Shown piece after piece: positions 20,599 through 32,992 of a DNA stretch of 64,000 nt. The notes beneath the pieces were generated by a model. It ran no database searches. It was not told the DNA's origin and saw only the letters and a list, made by a program, of their open reading frames with translations. Location of the stretch: assembly GCA_032622095.1 (NCBI GenBank), contig CP136067.1:48093549-48157548 (forward strand), in the 5' to 3' direction. The position numbers were made by a program, and so were the translations under genes. The stretch is from Siphonodentalium dalli (taxonomy: Eukaryota > Mollusca > Scaphopoda > Gadilida > Siphonodentaliidae). Numbering within the stretch: the stretch's first letter is position 1; every line of letters begins with the position of its first letter.

Positions 20599-22082
20599 AG
20601 CATATAATTTGCTGATTTTTGGGAGAATAGGCTGGTCAACCAATCACAAATAAAGGCTCTGTCTAACATCAAAATATGGAGGTTATAACGGCGTCAGTTT
20701 CCCCACAATTTGGATTTAAAACAATTTAATTAACTAAATAAATTTGTTTTTTAAAGTCTTCTTTAGAATCAAATAGGTCCAATATGAACCTATATCAATA
20801 TCTAGTTACAATATGAACCTATTTGCACGAGCATATAACAAAATGTGCGCGATGCGCACAAATTCGTGGGGCCGGCCGCGGCTGAATAACGGTTAAGTTC
20901 TGTCTAATATCAATTTGTGCATGGAGTATTTTAGGAACGTAGTTTTTAACAGTTTTGATTAAAACAAATTAATTAAATAAATAAAAACAAAATTAAGTTT
21001 ATTTCAGAATAAATTAAGTCTATATGTGAATATTTAGGTCCAATATTAACCTAAAAGATAGATAAAAATGAGCATAATATGCATGCACCCAGGGGCCGCC
21101 ACGGACATAATGTGATTATTTGATCATGAAATAAGCAGATAAGTGACTCGTACTCGTTATTTCGTTTTTTGGAGTGGGCTACAGCGGGGAAAAAAACCTG
21201 TTAAAGAGCGTTGTCATTTTCCACACATATATACCGGTATAATATGTTTAGAATCGCCTCATTATGTGTCGATAATGTGAATAAAACGGACTCATTTTCA
21301 GCACATTATCGACTCAAAGTGAGGCGAGTCTGAGCAGATTATCTACCTTAAACAAGTTCTATTATATAGACCTAAGGCTAGCATAAAGGAATGTTATAAT
21401 TTCATGTTGAATAGCTTTATTGTTCAATAATAAAACGACTCAGGTAGGCTTAATGGCTTATAGTGTATATTATAAATATAGTGTATCATACATGTATTTA
21501 TATAATAGTTTGTTAAGAAACTATTCATACAGGTCTAGTAACTTCACCATCAGACCATGTATAATGATATATCATATTGGGTTTTCAAATACAAAACTGT
21601 GAATTAAGGGCTTAGAACCACGAATAGATCTTTAAATAACTACATGATAATAATAATACTGCCCGTTGGACAGCTATTAACAATATTAAAACAATTTCTG
21701 ATTTAAACCTAATCTGTATTAGACTGTAATCAAGCTAAGTAATCATATTTAATAAGCCTTGAAGGTCAAAAAGACCCAAATGACTCAAAACAACACTCAA
21801 CAGTGACTGACAATTAGCACTAATATTGACTGGTTTTCAATACTCCATTTCTATAACAATTTATATAACTTTTAGATAAGATGAATGAATTAAAAAAATT
21901 AATACGTTCAAAACATTTTTTTTTCAATGAATGACAGTTTTGTCACAGCGATATAATAACATTTAAAATGCGAGAAATGTGACCGTTAAATATTAGAATA
22001 CGGTTATAATAATTTCACCAGAACGAGTTGATTTAATTAAAGTAATCAAGGTCGCCGATTTTGGTTTAAAGTATTTTGCCGT
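20599..22082. repeat. AT-rich region with a diverged internal duplication; no gene seen
   Basis: The two hairpin copies enclose two related halves. Each runs from a tctgtctaa.atcaa word through taattaa.taaataaa and tccaatat.aaccta to a ggggccg word. The first half holds an imperfect palindrome gtgcgcgatgcgcac at about 20849-20863. 21369-22082 holds nothing recognisable. Confidence 0.5.
21196..21368. mobile_element. Hairpin MITE family H, copy 2
   Basis: Starts ctgttaaagagcgttgtcat and shares gaatcgcctcattatg, tcgataatgtgaataaa, cacattatcgactcaaa and agcagattatctacc with copy 1. The left arm is more decayed. Confidence 0.7.
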
Positions 22083-22436
22083 TCAACTAGCCTGATGTAT
22101 CGTTCCTTGGGGATGAATGCCCAGTTTCCCAGACTTTGGGTTGCCCAGTAATCCAATGGAATTTGGATGTGAAAAATTTGTTATGCAACCACTGAAAGTC
22201 GGAATTTTTTTTTGGTGATGCTGGTGCAACATGTCCAGGTGACAGTGGGAATCCATCAGCTGTTCTTTGATGTGGATCACCTCACACCTGCGATTGTTGC
22301 ACACTCCTTTTGCGTGGAAGCGCGGGCATATGCTTGGTGGTAATGGAAATTTAATTTTCTGCTGTGTTGACAGCGCCATCTTCCAAGTTGTCATCAAGGT
22401 CAATATCGAATTGAGTTCCGCTGAAATTGATACCAC
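22083..22436 (-). pseudogene. CCCH finger plus TatD N-terminal fragment (TATDN2-like), copy 1
   Basis: The frame opens at GTG, but an ATG in a good context lies inside it (MALSTQQKIKFPLPPS, near 22379). Next comes CPRFHAKGVCNNRRCEVIH, a C-x8-C-x4-C-x3-H zinc finger, then LMDSHCHLDML, the metal-binding HxH block that begins TatD nucleases, then FSGCITNFSHP and LGIHPQGT, matching the next conserved strands. It stops at 22083, roughly where the fragment at 7533 would resume (VERMLSYPGVVAVGE), leaving few residues unaccounted for. A weak donor may exist (CTA|GTTGAA). Either a truncated copy or an exon of a gene with a very long intron. Confidence 0.65.
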
Positions 22437-23310
22437 GTGATGTGAGAGTTATTTAGGCTGGACCAATGGAAGCTTTGTTTCTTATGCTTAGGCTGTCAAA
22501 TATGAATTTTACTTTTTAATGTATGTTCGTATGAACTTACATTTCCATTATATCTAGTAATAATCTAGTAATATAACATAGTGATATTTTGTCGAGATAC
22601 ATATGTAATATCGACGCATGCATGTTGAGTACGTAGACACAAACAAATGAATGGCATGGAGTAAGAATTATTATACTTATAAGTTATAGAACCAATTTCT
22701 TCAGAAATTTAAGTTAATGTTACGATATAGATATTTAGTTTAGAACCACCCCTCCCCCCGCTCAGGGTAACAATTTGGATGTGAAAAATTTGTTATGCAA
22801 CCACTGAAAGTCGGAAAACTTTTTTGGGATAGTGGTGCAATAAGTCCAGGTGACAGTGGGAATCCATCAGTTGTTCTTTGACGTGGATCACCTCACACCT
22901 ACGCTTGTTGCACACGCCTTTTGCGTGGAAGCGCGGGCATATGCCTGGTGGTAATGGAAAATTTTATTTTCTGCTGTGTTGACAGCGCCATCTTCCAAGT
23001 TGTCATCAAGGTCAATATCGAATTGAGGAGTTCCGCTGAAATTGATACCACGTGATGTGAGAGTTATTTAGGCCGCTTTGTTTCTTATGCTTAGGCTCTC
23101 AAATATGAATTTTACTTTTTAATGTATGTTCGTACGAACTTACATTTCTATTACATCTAGTAATAATCTAGTAATATTACATAGTGATATGCGCTTATTT
23201 TTTCGAGATAAATATGTAATATCGACGCATGCATGTTGAGTACGTAGACACAAACAAATGAATGGCATGGAGTAAGAATTATTATACTTATAAGTTATAG
23301 AACCAATTTC
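22159..23310. repeat. Tandem duplication of about 550 bp around the TatD fragment
   Basis: 22159-22718 and 22774-23310 align end to end. Both finish with gacacaaacaaatgaatggc and cttataagttatagaacc. Differences are scattered substitutions and short indels. Confidence 0.85.
22774..23060 (-). pseudogene. CCCH plus TatD N-terminal fragment, copy 2
   Basis: A duplicate of 22159-22440 with the same words (tgacagtgggaatccatcag, tttgcgtggaagcgcgggca). It has indels near 22819-22826 and a 3-bp insertion near 23030, so the frame is broken. Confidence 0.7.
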
Positions 23311-23452
23311 AAAATCAAAAGAAACACAGAATACGTGATATACGTCGGGATCTGAAAGTTTCATGCCTCTTTAACTAACAGGTGCCCGTAACGTAAATCA
23401 CGTCACCGTGACGCTGTTGGTTCAAGCAGACGTCGTCCACCATTATTCAGGG

Positions 23453-24556
23453 AATATCCAACCACTTTCTGTTTGATACTGATTCTAGAGTACTTTTCGA
23501 CGAGGAATTCAGTGGTGCTGACCGATTTTGGGGTTCAGTGCTTTTATCTTAAAGTTGAGCCCCCAATTAGAATTTTGTTGATCAACAATATGCATTGATC
23601 AGTGCCACATAAGGGTATCATTTTGATATTTCCGATAGCATTATCGAACGGGATTGACATTCAAGGAGCTCCTGGCCCTGACAATCCAAAATGGCCCACT
23701 TCAAAATTTGCTAAAATTGACCAGTCTAGAATAATTAATATTGTGCTACCTATAGAATCTTTAAATATCAGCACCCTTGTACTGGCTATAAATTGGATTA
23801 CATATTTCACATTATCATTGCAAATGATTTCAATGTGGTATTATCTTTAAACTTATGGGAGAACAGGATGTATTTTTAGGGTATGCTAATACTCATCCCA
23901 CAAGTAGTGAATGTTGGAGTTACCACTATTCGATCAATCAGTATGATTTGGTAGTCGAGCAGGTTTTGTCTTGATCAGTCCCACAGTAATTTTTATTGGC
24001 CGCAATAAATTAGGGAGTTTGTAAGAAAACAAGTCATAAGAAAGAATGCAATTGTTTACTTTGCACAGATGCAATACCCAATTTAAGATCGCAACATATG
24101 GTTGCTGCATGAAGGAAATAACCGTGTTCAATCTGTACATTTCTGTTGATTACAGCACCATCGTTCCCTGATATTTGGTAAAGCACACCAATTTCCAATG
24201 TATGTTCAACGTCGGCAAGCGCATATGTTGTGTGTCAGGGTTAACACTATTTTGTTGTTGATTTTGAAGTCGCTATTTTGGATTTTCAAGGTCAAGCGCT
24301 CCTTGAAGGTCAATCCCATCCTATGATGCTATAGAAAATATCAGAAATGATAGTTATATGTGGCATTAATGCATATATGTCATTAAAATTCGAATTTGGG
24401 GATCAACTTTGAGAAAAAAGGGCTGAACCTCAAAATTTGGGTTCAGGCCCTTAATGGAATTTGGTCCTTTTTTAATATCAAAAATAAGTCGGCACCACTG
24501 AATTCCTTGTCAAAAAGTACTCTAGAATCAGTGTCAAACAAAGTGGTTGGATATTT
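23453..24556. mobile_element. Large imperfect inverted repeat, candidate foldback element
   Basis: The left arm 23453-23713 (aatatccaaccacttt...caatccaaaatggc) is the complement of the right arm 24258-24556, with many substitutions and indels. The 540-bp loop has no recognisable ORF, and the frames inside the arms are incidental. No target duplication was found. Confidence 0.65.
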
Positions 24557-24689
24557 CATAAAGAGCCCAGTTGTGAGACTGACTATCTGTAACATGCATG
24601 GAATTTCAGTAAATATTAATGTCACTAAATGGGACTCAATGCCTTCGAAGTGGGTTCATGCGAAATAACATGAAAGTCTATAAAACAAC

Positions 24690-26461
24690 AACCATCAACC
24701 AGTACATGAAAAAAAATAGACTGACTTTGTTATTGATATCTTTTCTTTAATATTTATAAGGGCGAGTAGCTAGTTTATAATGCATTTATAACAGGTCTAT
24801 TCACTCTATTGGATTATAATTGGAAAGAAATCAAACTAAAGCGCTAGAGTTCAAACAAAGCGTGAATTAAATTGCATGAAAAAGTTTTTTTACAAATAAA
24901 AAAAAAAAAAATTAAAACCATTTGCCCAGAAAATCAATTCCAGCCACATGAATGCACATGTAGAGAATATCTTCAATTTTCTATCGACATTTTAGCCTGA
25001 AAGATTGATGCAATATTCATAAAGTTTGACGCAGACAAACCTAGGCCAGGTTAACTATAACTCGTTTCGATTGAGTGCTCCAAGTTCACCGATAAAATCT
25101 AAAAATATAATCGATAAATAAAATTGGAAGTTAACATATAGTTCCAAACGTATTGACCATTTAAACCCATAATATTCCGCAATTGTATGAAATAAACTAT
25201 TTATTTAATTATATTAAGTTTTAATAATGTTATAAATTGTTGTATTTGTAACGGACGAAGAGATGTGAGTTTGTGCTATAAATTAATAAGCAATCACAAT
25301 ACACAAATAGTCCTGCCACAGAACACGTGAACACGAGGTCGGAGAATATATGTGATAGGAATAACAGCATAAAATTAACACAGCAACTGAGATAAGCAGG
25401 TAAGCTATGTGTGCATATTTGTGAACTCCAGTATTCTAACCATAGATACTTTTAACATGATGACAATTTTGCAAATTTAATAAAACAATTAGATAGAAAA
25501 ACTTGGAAAATTCGATTCACCGTGACCACCATCAACAGTGATCAACGCTTACCATGTCCATGTGCTATGTCATTCTGATCACAGTTCTACGACTACATGG
25601 TGATCATTCTTAGCTGATATTCATCAACAACCAGTGATTAGATGCCAACAACAATCAGTGAATCATTGCACCAAGTGAGCATTCAGACGACCACGATTCA
25701 ATTGTTTATGAAAGAATTTCCATCGTAGGAAGAAACCATCAGTTTGTTACCATGGCATGGTAACTCACGTCAAAATTGCAAGTAAAAAATAATATCAAGC
25801 ACTGTTTGATTTTTGAAATCATGTTGTACGGTATCCTTGGATAGCTCCATTTGCCACGTAATCGTAATCGCTAGCTGCACTTGCCTGAAAAGATCGCAGG
25901 GTAGTCAACATGGTTTACGAACAACCTATGATATCATGACTCATGTATGATGACACCCAATCTATCCATGATCTCGCCGATACCCAATTCCTTCTCTTAC
26001 GATTGCATCGTGGTTGTCTGAACGTTCACTAACGACACAAAATAACTGCAAATTCCAAGGTAATAGAATACTTGTTGACTAGTCGGACCCCTTCTAAGGT
26101 GCCACGCCCACTTATAATGCACACTGTACTAAAAGTGCCACGCCAAAAAAGAAAAGGAGCACGTATTATAACAGGTCAGGCACATCCTGAATTCCACTAT
26201 TATTATTTGATCATTACCGTTTTGTTAATTTGATAGAAGAGGGATAATCCAAATCATAATTCACACAAATATTATTCAAAATCGGGTCGCACTAATTCGG
26301 TATCATACATATAGTTTGTCCAGGAGACTGATTTATCATGACAGCACACGATCAACAACTCAGGATGACTCAATAAGCATGCACATTTAAATGTTTTATG
26401 AAGGAGCCGATTGAGTCATCCTGATGTCATTTAGAACTGGATATATTAGTAATATTATACC
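24690..26461. other. No gene supported; possible untranslated exon
   Basis: AT-rich. A consensus donor (aagcag|gtaagc, plus strand, 25400) and short repeated atcaacaaccagtgat words are the only signals. Confidence 0.35.
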
Positions 26462-26639
26462 AATAACTTAATTTTGGAGGGCGTTATGGTTTATTAACGG
26501 CTCTCCAGAAGTGATTAACAGCCCGAGGGGTTCATTAAAGACCCGAGGCGAAGTCGATGGCCTTTAATGGACCGAGGGCTGTTAATCATTTGTGGAGGGC
26601 CGTTAATAAACCATAACGCCCGACAAAATCAAGTTATTA
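26462..26639. mobile_element. Snap-back MITE
   Basis: Arms begin aataacttaattttggaggg and run through cgttatggtttattaacggc, with the complement at the right end. The centre is cccgaggcgaagtcgatggc. Arms are about 70 bp with few mismatches. It has no coding capacity. Confidence 0.85.
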
Positions 26640-26751
26640 CTATTATTACCACTTTCAGAAATAATGAGTGAGTAAGCAACAATATGTCAAATGAAATACA
26701 TGTAATAACTTGGAGGAATCGTTATTATTCCATCTGACCCAGCATCAAGCT

Positions 26752-26967
26752 TTACATCAGAAATGGCTTGACTTCGGCGTAAAATGTCCGCAAAAGAGAG
26801 GCCATTTCGTCAGGAGAGATTTGAGAGAAATCACATTGTTTATTTCTGTTTGAAAGCCATTCTGAGAACTTTTTCACTCCCCACTGTGATTTTGTGGTTG
26901 ATGCAGATTTAGAACTATTTTCAAGAGCATTTAATGACTCTTCATCCAATTCACTTGATTGAGACAT
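26752..26967 (-). CDS. Exon resembling the domain before DUF3504 (Crypton-derived, ZMYM/KIAA1958-like)
   Basis: A 71-codon frame from an ATG in an acceptable context (acaaaATGTC). Residues 1-25 are acidic and Ser-rich. Residues about 26-66 follow the pattern T..qWgvk.F.eWl......(D)f..is..ema.lLr.FYaEVk, known from the region upstream of the DUF3504/Crypton recombinase domain in ZMYM2, QRICH1 and KIAA1958 and in many invertebrate paralogues. The frame ends four codons after EVK. A GTAAAG donor overlaps the end, so this may be a first exon, but I found no following exon downstream on the minus strand. The snap-back MITE lies 112 bp downstream. A truncated Crypton is the alternative. Confidence 0.5.
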   Translation of the reverse strand: MSQSSELDEESLNALENSSKSASTTKSQWGVKKFSEWLSNRNKQCDFSQISPDEMASLLRTFYAEVKPFLM

Positions 26968-29900
26968 TTTGTTTCAAAACGATCACAATTCAAACCATGT
27001 GTCGCGTTTTCCGATAAAAAAAACGAACCGTCGAGTGTCTTTTAACGGAAACCGAACCGTCGCATGACTTTTAAATGGCTATTCTCTTGGTTTTAGTCAC
27101 TGTATCGTTTAGATATTGATGGATATTAGTAACTTAAATAACGATATGATGATATGAAACCTGATTTGTCACAGCAATTCCGTTTCAATGCCCAAACACG
27201 AAGAAAATCTCATTTGTCGCCGAAAGCAAACCGTCTTGTTTATCGGAATGCCACCGATCCTCACGTCGCAGTCCCCCCCCCCGTGAACTTAGGGACAGTT
27301 GGTGTATACAATGAGAAGGGCCGCTTCATGTAAATGGAATTTATTCTGGTACTTACATGTAACAACGTACATGTAAGGTATGGTATTCTTCAAGTTCAAA
27401 TAAATTTATAACAGTTTCATCTATTTCAAACACGCATTAAGGAATACAACAAACAATAATCCTACAACAGACAATTTACAGATACCATATGTAATCAGGA
27501 CAATGTTAATTAATTGTATGTTTAGGATCAATCGGCAATCGCCACATTTTATTTGTTGGTTGAAAATAATAATGAATTTAATTAATTAGGGTAATTAGCA
27601 CTGGGAAATTGTATTAATCCCTATTTTTTCCCCAGTGAACCCTAATGTGCCTGGACTAACATTTCACATTTAATGCTGATAATCCTGCATGACAGTACTA
27701 GTAAACATAAACTTGATTAACAATGCCCTCAACATACAAATGTACTCGAAATGTCATACACAACTAACTTATGTTATATGCAATAAAAATTGTTATGTAC
27801 ATGTATACCGTTAGGTCAATCACAGGTACTTGACATATCAAATACAAATAAGTTACATGTATGGTAATGGTGACATGGCCCTGCAAACGAAATGGGATTT
27901 TAGTTGGAATATATTGTGTTACATGTAATTCCTCCATGACTGGAGCTTCCTGAAAAACCGTTGCATCAGCGAATTCTCTAATACATAGAGAGCCTTACGT
28001 GTATATAGAAGAATGTCAAACAATAATTATCTTCACCTTTTAAGCCATTGCATTCTATGATATAAATAAGAGGCCACAGAGAATGCACTGTTAAGGAATA
28101 CAACAAACAATAATCAGACAATTTACAGATACCATATGTAATCAGGACAATGTTAATTAATTGTATGCTTACTGTAGTGCATTCTAGTATATGAATAAGA
28201 GGCCACAGATAATGCACTGACACAGGATCATTAGTGCTGCACCAGCGCAGCTCTCGTCATGAAAGGGATAAAATGAGTGTCATGTACTGCAGTTTTGATA
28301 GTCAGCTGGTTTATACACATTTCTAGTGTATACATTGTACATACATGTAGATGTACAACGTACCGATACATCATATTAGTAACGATACATTTGTAAAGGA
28401 AGGCCTATCCAGAGTGTGGCCTTAGCATCGCCACTCGATTAGGACAGCATTGTATTGGTAATATGTCTTTAAGCATGAAGTATTATCTGTATATGAGTTA
28501 TAACAGAACTGCATTATACAGAACACAAAAACAACATGGAATAATGATGTAGAACTACTAGTATCAAACAGCTCACACTTTGTAACGTTAATAGTAAACA
28601 TACTACTAGTAATAGTAAACATACTACTGTACTGCCATACATGTAAGCAGTCAACCAAGTAATTAGAGTTATTATGCTTTTATTACTGCATTGAAAACAA
28701 TAACTCCACTGCGATTAACGGTTCTGTGACTGCTGTGGCCCTGCCATTATATGCTTTATTAAAAGGAACCCTGGTTATACATGTATTTATTGACTGCTGA
28801 CACTTAAATACAGTACATATACCTGTAACTGTTTCATTTGTTTCACACTTGTAATGGAAGTTACTGTTTCATACCAGTTGATCATTACATGTGTTTTAAC
28901 CACACACTCCTCTAATTGGTTGTATTGCATTTTTATAAATTATAACCTCATTTGAAGTCCTTAACGGAAGTAGTGTAATACAGTGAGACTGTAACAATAC
29001 ATGTACATTGTATATAATGTACTTGGTGTGGTCAGGATACAATATGAGACACGATTCATAAGAAATGATACAATATGAATTGCGAAACAAGATCAACAAT
29101 ACGATACATGTCACTGTACACTAAATATCAGAATGAACATTTGTAATTGGAGATGGAGTTCATGTTAAACTAAAATGCAGCTGTGTACATCTATTTAGCT
29201 ACATGTACATGTTAATGAGTCAAATACTCATAATTGTGGATGGCGCCCTATTAGTGAATTTTCCAAAAATCCAATTCCTAAAATGGTTTTAAAAACAAAC
29301 AAATTTGTCATGTACATGTACCGAAGGTCACTTGACAGATTGACAGGAGCTATTTGAAGAAAAAAACACTGCATTATCAAGTTATCTATTATCTAACTTA
29401 TTATCCCAACCAGGGTCTACCCTTGGTCTACTACTAGTAAATTGAGATTTTTGGAAAATTAATTAATACATGTAGGTTGTCTTGTTAACATGTATGCAGT
29501 TATTAAGAGAAGCACGTGTTGCTCTTACCGGTATGCACATGACCATCTTCAGAACTGATATGATTTCCCCTATTGAAATACATATGACACGATAGGATAC
29601 GTGTTTTGTTTGAAATCATGTATAGCAGTAGTTCGGATTCACGATGGATCTGTACAGGCCAGTAGTAGATCTGTTATTGATAAATATGATGCCCAATTAG
29701 TCTCTTGGCATATTTAAGTTATTAAATTGTTCTATTTATTATAAATAGTAATGGGTCAATTCCATGTGACTGACATAACATTTAAAGAACTCTTCCCAAG
29801 AGTCAATGTCATATTATGAGCTACCACAACTGTAGTACAAATGTAAATATACAATCTTGCTGCTACATGTGTGATTTTGTCTTGTGCCACGCAGGGCACC

Positions 29901-30097
29901 CAAATATTATATTGTTCCGAATTTTGTCAAGCTATGATCACATGGCATTGTTCAAATGGTTCAGTGTTTGCGTGACTGACATTACATCAAACTATCAAGG
30001 GAAAATGCAATTAATATATTTTATTCTATTGTACATGTATGACAGGAACCAAGCTCCGTGCAGAGTTCAGTCCCATACGCAGTACTTACCGCTGCCA
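26968..30097. other. No gene supported; local repeats
   Basis: Upstream flank of the DUF3504-like exon with a repeated cgaaccgtcg word (27026, 27053) and a C-run at 27276. A direct repeat (aggaatacaacaaacaataa... gttaattaattgtatg) lies at 27440-27520 and 28094-28167. Two ataagaggccacaga words follow (28067, 28196). Many acatgta words. Confidence 0.5.
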
Positions 30098-32753
30098 GCA
30101 CCTACACGTAAATTGTCATAATGTGAAGAAACGTCGCATTATTTATTCGAGATTTTTGTAGGTTTCACCTCATTCTGCATTATTTCGAGAAACAGAACTG
30201 TTGATATTTATTTGAAAATGGTCTAGATCAAGTGAATTATAACTGGCAAAACAGTTCAATAAAAATGTTAGATTTAATAAGAAAATACATGTGCCGGCAG
30301 CGTTCAGACATCGTGTGGTGAGGGGAATGAACTTTGTTTTGCTGCTTGCAGAGGAACATGACATTGGCTTACGTTACCGTGACTGACATTACAGGAAAAT
30401 ATCAAGATACTGTGCTAACATTTTTTCAAATAAACTTTCTCTTAAATTTACAGAAACTCAAATGATTTATTTGTACGGTATTAATGGTAGATAATTCAAA
30501 ATAATGTTAAGGCTAAATTTAAGCTAAGAACTTGCATGAAATATGTTTTGATGCAACTTGCACAAACTATGCGTGACCGACAATAATTTCATGACTAACA
30601 TTACTCTATGAAAGAGACGATACTAGTATATTTCTAACAGTTCCAATCAAAATGAGTAATTACACCCTGTTGATAACAATCATATTTAATTATTTAAAGA
30701 TGCATAATCAAAATTAACGCTCCCAAATGACTATTTCTTTGGCTCGGGTGGGAAAACACTTTTCTAGGCCTAATCCAGAATGGTGGGGTATTAAATAACA
30801 TATTTGCAGGAAGGTATGCCTGAGTCTGTTGGTGGCCCGAATTTTTTTTACAACGTCATGCAAATAGATTCTCACTTGATATGCAGGGGCCATGCTGGGA
30901 TATGTATAATTTGTTTTTGCAAAATTGGATGCATATACCAGTGCCATATAATAGTGTTTTATTTGGATCTATAAGCTTCTGAGTGGGTTACTGTATTTTT
31001 CAACTATTGATGAGTTACAATTTCCATTTAGCAGTAATTATGGAATTTTACCAGGCATGAAGACTGAACATACTAGTACTTTCATCACACACTGACTTTA
31101 CTAAGGATGATATTTCCCCAGTCATACATGTACATGTATGAGTGATATCAGTATAGTTTAATGCAGTCTTAAATTTGGGAGGGTGGTGTTAAAAAATTAG
31201 GAGTGAACTGTTTTTTCTTCAGGTTTTGGGGTGGTGGGTATCGGAAAAAGCCAGATGCAAAAAAAAGGCATATATTCCTGAAAATATTCTAATAGCCACC
31301 CCCACCCCTGACTGGCTAATCAACAATTTGATGCATTTCAGATTTGGCTCATGATAATCACTGACAATAACATAGTAGTAGTGGATAATTTAAAGATATG
31401 GATGGACTTTGAAGTGGGTAATGCTGTTAAAATAGCTAGATTGTATAACCACAATCAACGGAAGTGGTATTAAAATATAGACATACTTTTTTCTTGTACT
31501 ATTACATCCATCGTAGGATTTGTAATTATCACATATTTAAGGGTATGCATGCGATAATTAAAACAATGAACAGTAACTAAAGTTTGGTTATATCTCACAC
31601 CAAGTTGTCTATAACCTAACAGTATGCTATGACCCTCAACCCCTCACCATGTGCATTTTCCGCGTTTTATGTAAGCAGATTATTACTTCATATACAGTTT
31701 AAAATTCTTTTGCTGGAAAATAACTATATGTATACCTTTAATGCTGCACCAGCGCAGCTCCCGTCATGAAAAAGTAAAAGGTTATACTACATGTACATGT
31801 AGGTAAGAAATTCCACGGGGAAGGGTCGTAACATAGAGGGAGCTGCACATGGAGTGGCGGTAAAGTTACAATAAAGCATCACATCATATAACACTCGATA
31901 AACTACTCCAATGTTCATTGTTTTGCTTATAGCTCAGTCTGTATGTACTTTCGCACGAATGAAGTATGAACCAATGCTCGACTCGCACAATGTGTGTAAT
32001 GTCGTATTTCAGTCTTTTCACTTGAATCAGCTTAGTCTGGGCACTCGTATGGATTAACTTATTTTGAACAGGAGAAATCGTGCCAACAAAATCAATTGAG
32101 CATCTAGTATAGTTTTTATTAGACTGATCTCATTCATACAATCATTATACATAATGTATAGTATTAGGATATTATTTAGGAAATTTTTATAATTTGATTA
32201 TTTCCACAACTGTTATTTCTAACTCATAATATAAAACCTATAACAAAGGCCATCCATGCCTTTAAAACAATTTCAAATCATGAGTGATTGATTTGCATAA
32301 AAGTGTGCACCACGATTGTGCCAACTTTTCACCAGGATGCACTCCATCATACATATCTGCATAAGATATGTAATCATGAGGCATCCTGTTAGTTTTACTT
32401 CTGCCACATGTCATGTTCTTGTGTCTGGAGAGCACGTTCCAGTCGAAGAGTTGATACCCCATTGGCCTCACAGACAGAGACAATATGTGCATTAACTTGC
32501 TTTACTGTCTGCTTCAGATGCTTTTGCTGTGATTCCAACTCATCAGCGGTAAACGTGGGTTCCACAGTCAACTTCCTGGTTCTGATCAGATGGTCATTGT
32601 ACATAACCAAATTTGAGTACAGAACATTTGCGTATTTACATTTAATGTGTTCATTCTGTAATGAGTCTACAATGACATTTATGGATTTAACTGTTGTATC
32701 ATTTATAGCTTGTTTAGAATCAGTGTTAAAAGATATTTCTTTTTGATGCTGTG
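30098..32753. repeat. 2.6-kb direct duplication, copy 1
   Basis: Begins gcacctacacgtaaattgtc and ends aaaagatatttctttttgat/gctgtg. It aligns with 32993-35582 along its whole length with scattered substitutions and short indels. It holds an SGNH-type coding relic at its right end and a tgctgcaccagcgcagctcc motif at 31741. Confidence 0.9.
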
Positions 32754-32980
32754 ACATTTTTTGTTGTGATATCGCAGATGCTTCCAATAAACACATCAAA
32801 AATTACACTGTCACAGTTTCCACCCCTGAGTTGATTAATTTTTCTCATGGCATCCTTTTGGAGTTCCGTGAGTGTTCCTCCACCATGAACATTCATGTAC
32901 ATATTCCACGTTTTCATTTCGTCTGTCATATCTTTTTAGGATGGCTCGCAGCTTAGCCCCCCCTCGAACTTGACACTATA
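32262..32980 (-). pseudogene. SGNH-type hydrolase relic, copy 1
   Basis: Several minus-strand frames together recall an SGNH hydrolase. An IIIVSSSRG segment near 32965-32980 could be block I, NVHGGGTLTEL (near 32880) block II, CDSVIFDV (near 32800) the strand of block III, and YADMYDGVHPGEKLAQSW (32310-32365) is a clear block V with the D..H pair. An Ile/Glu-rich helix (KQVNAHIVSVCEANGVST) precedes block V as in this family. Frameshifts occur near 32425 and 32780, and the GxND motif is not intact. It reaches 0.2 kb beyond the duplication boundary, so copy 1 keeps more 5' sequence than copy 2. Confidence 0.55.
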
Positions 32981-32992
32981 ATGATGCTGCGT

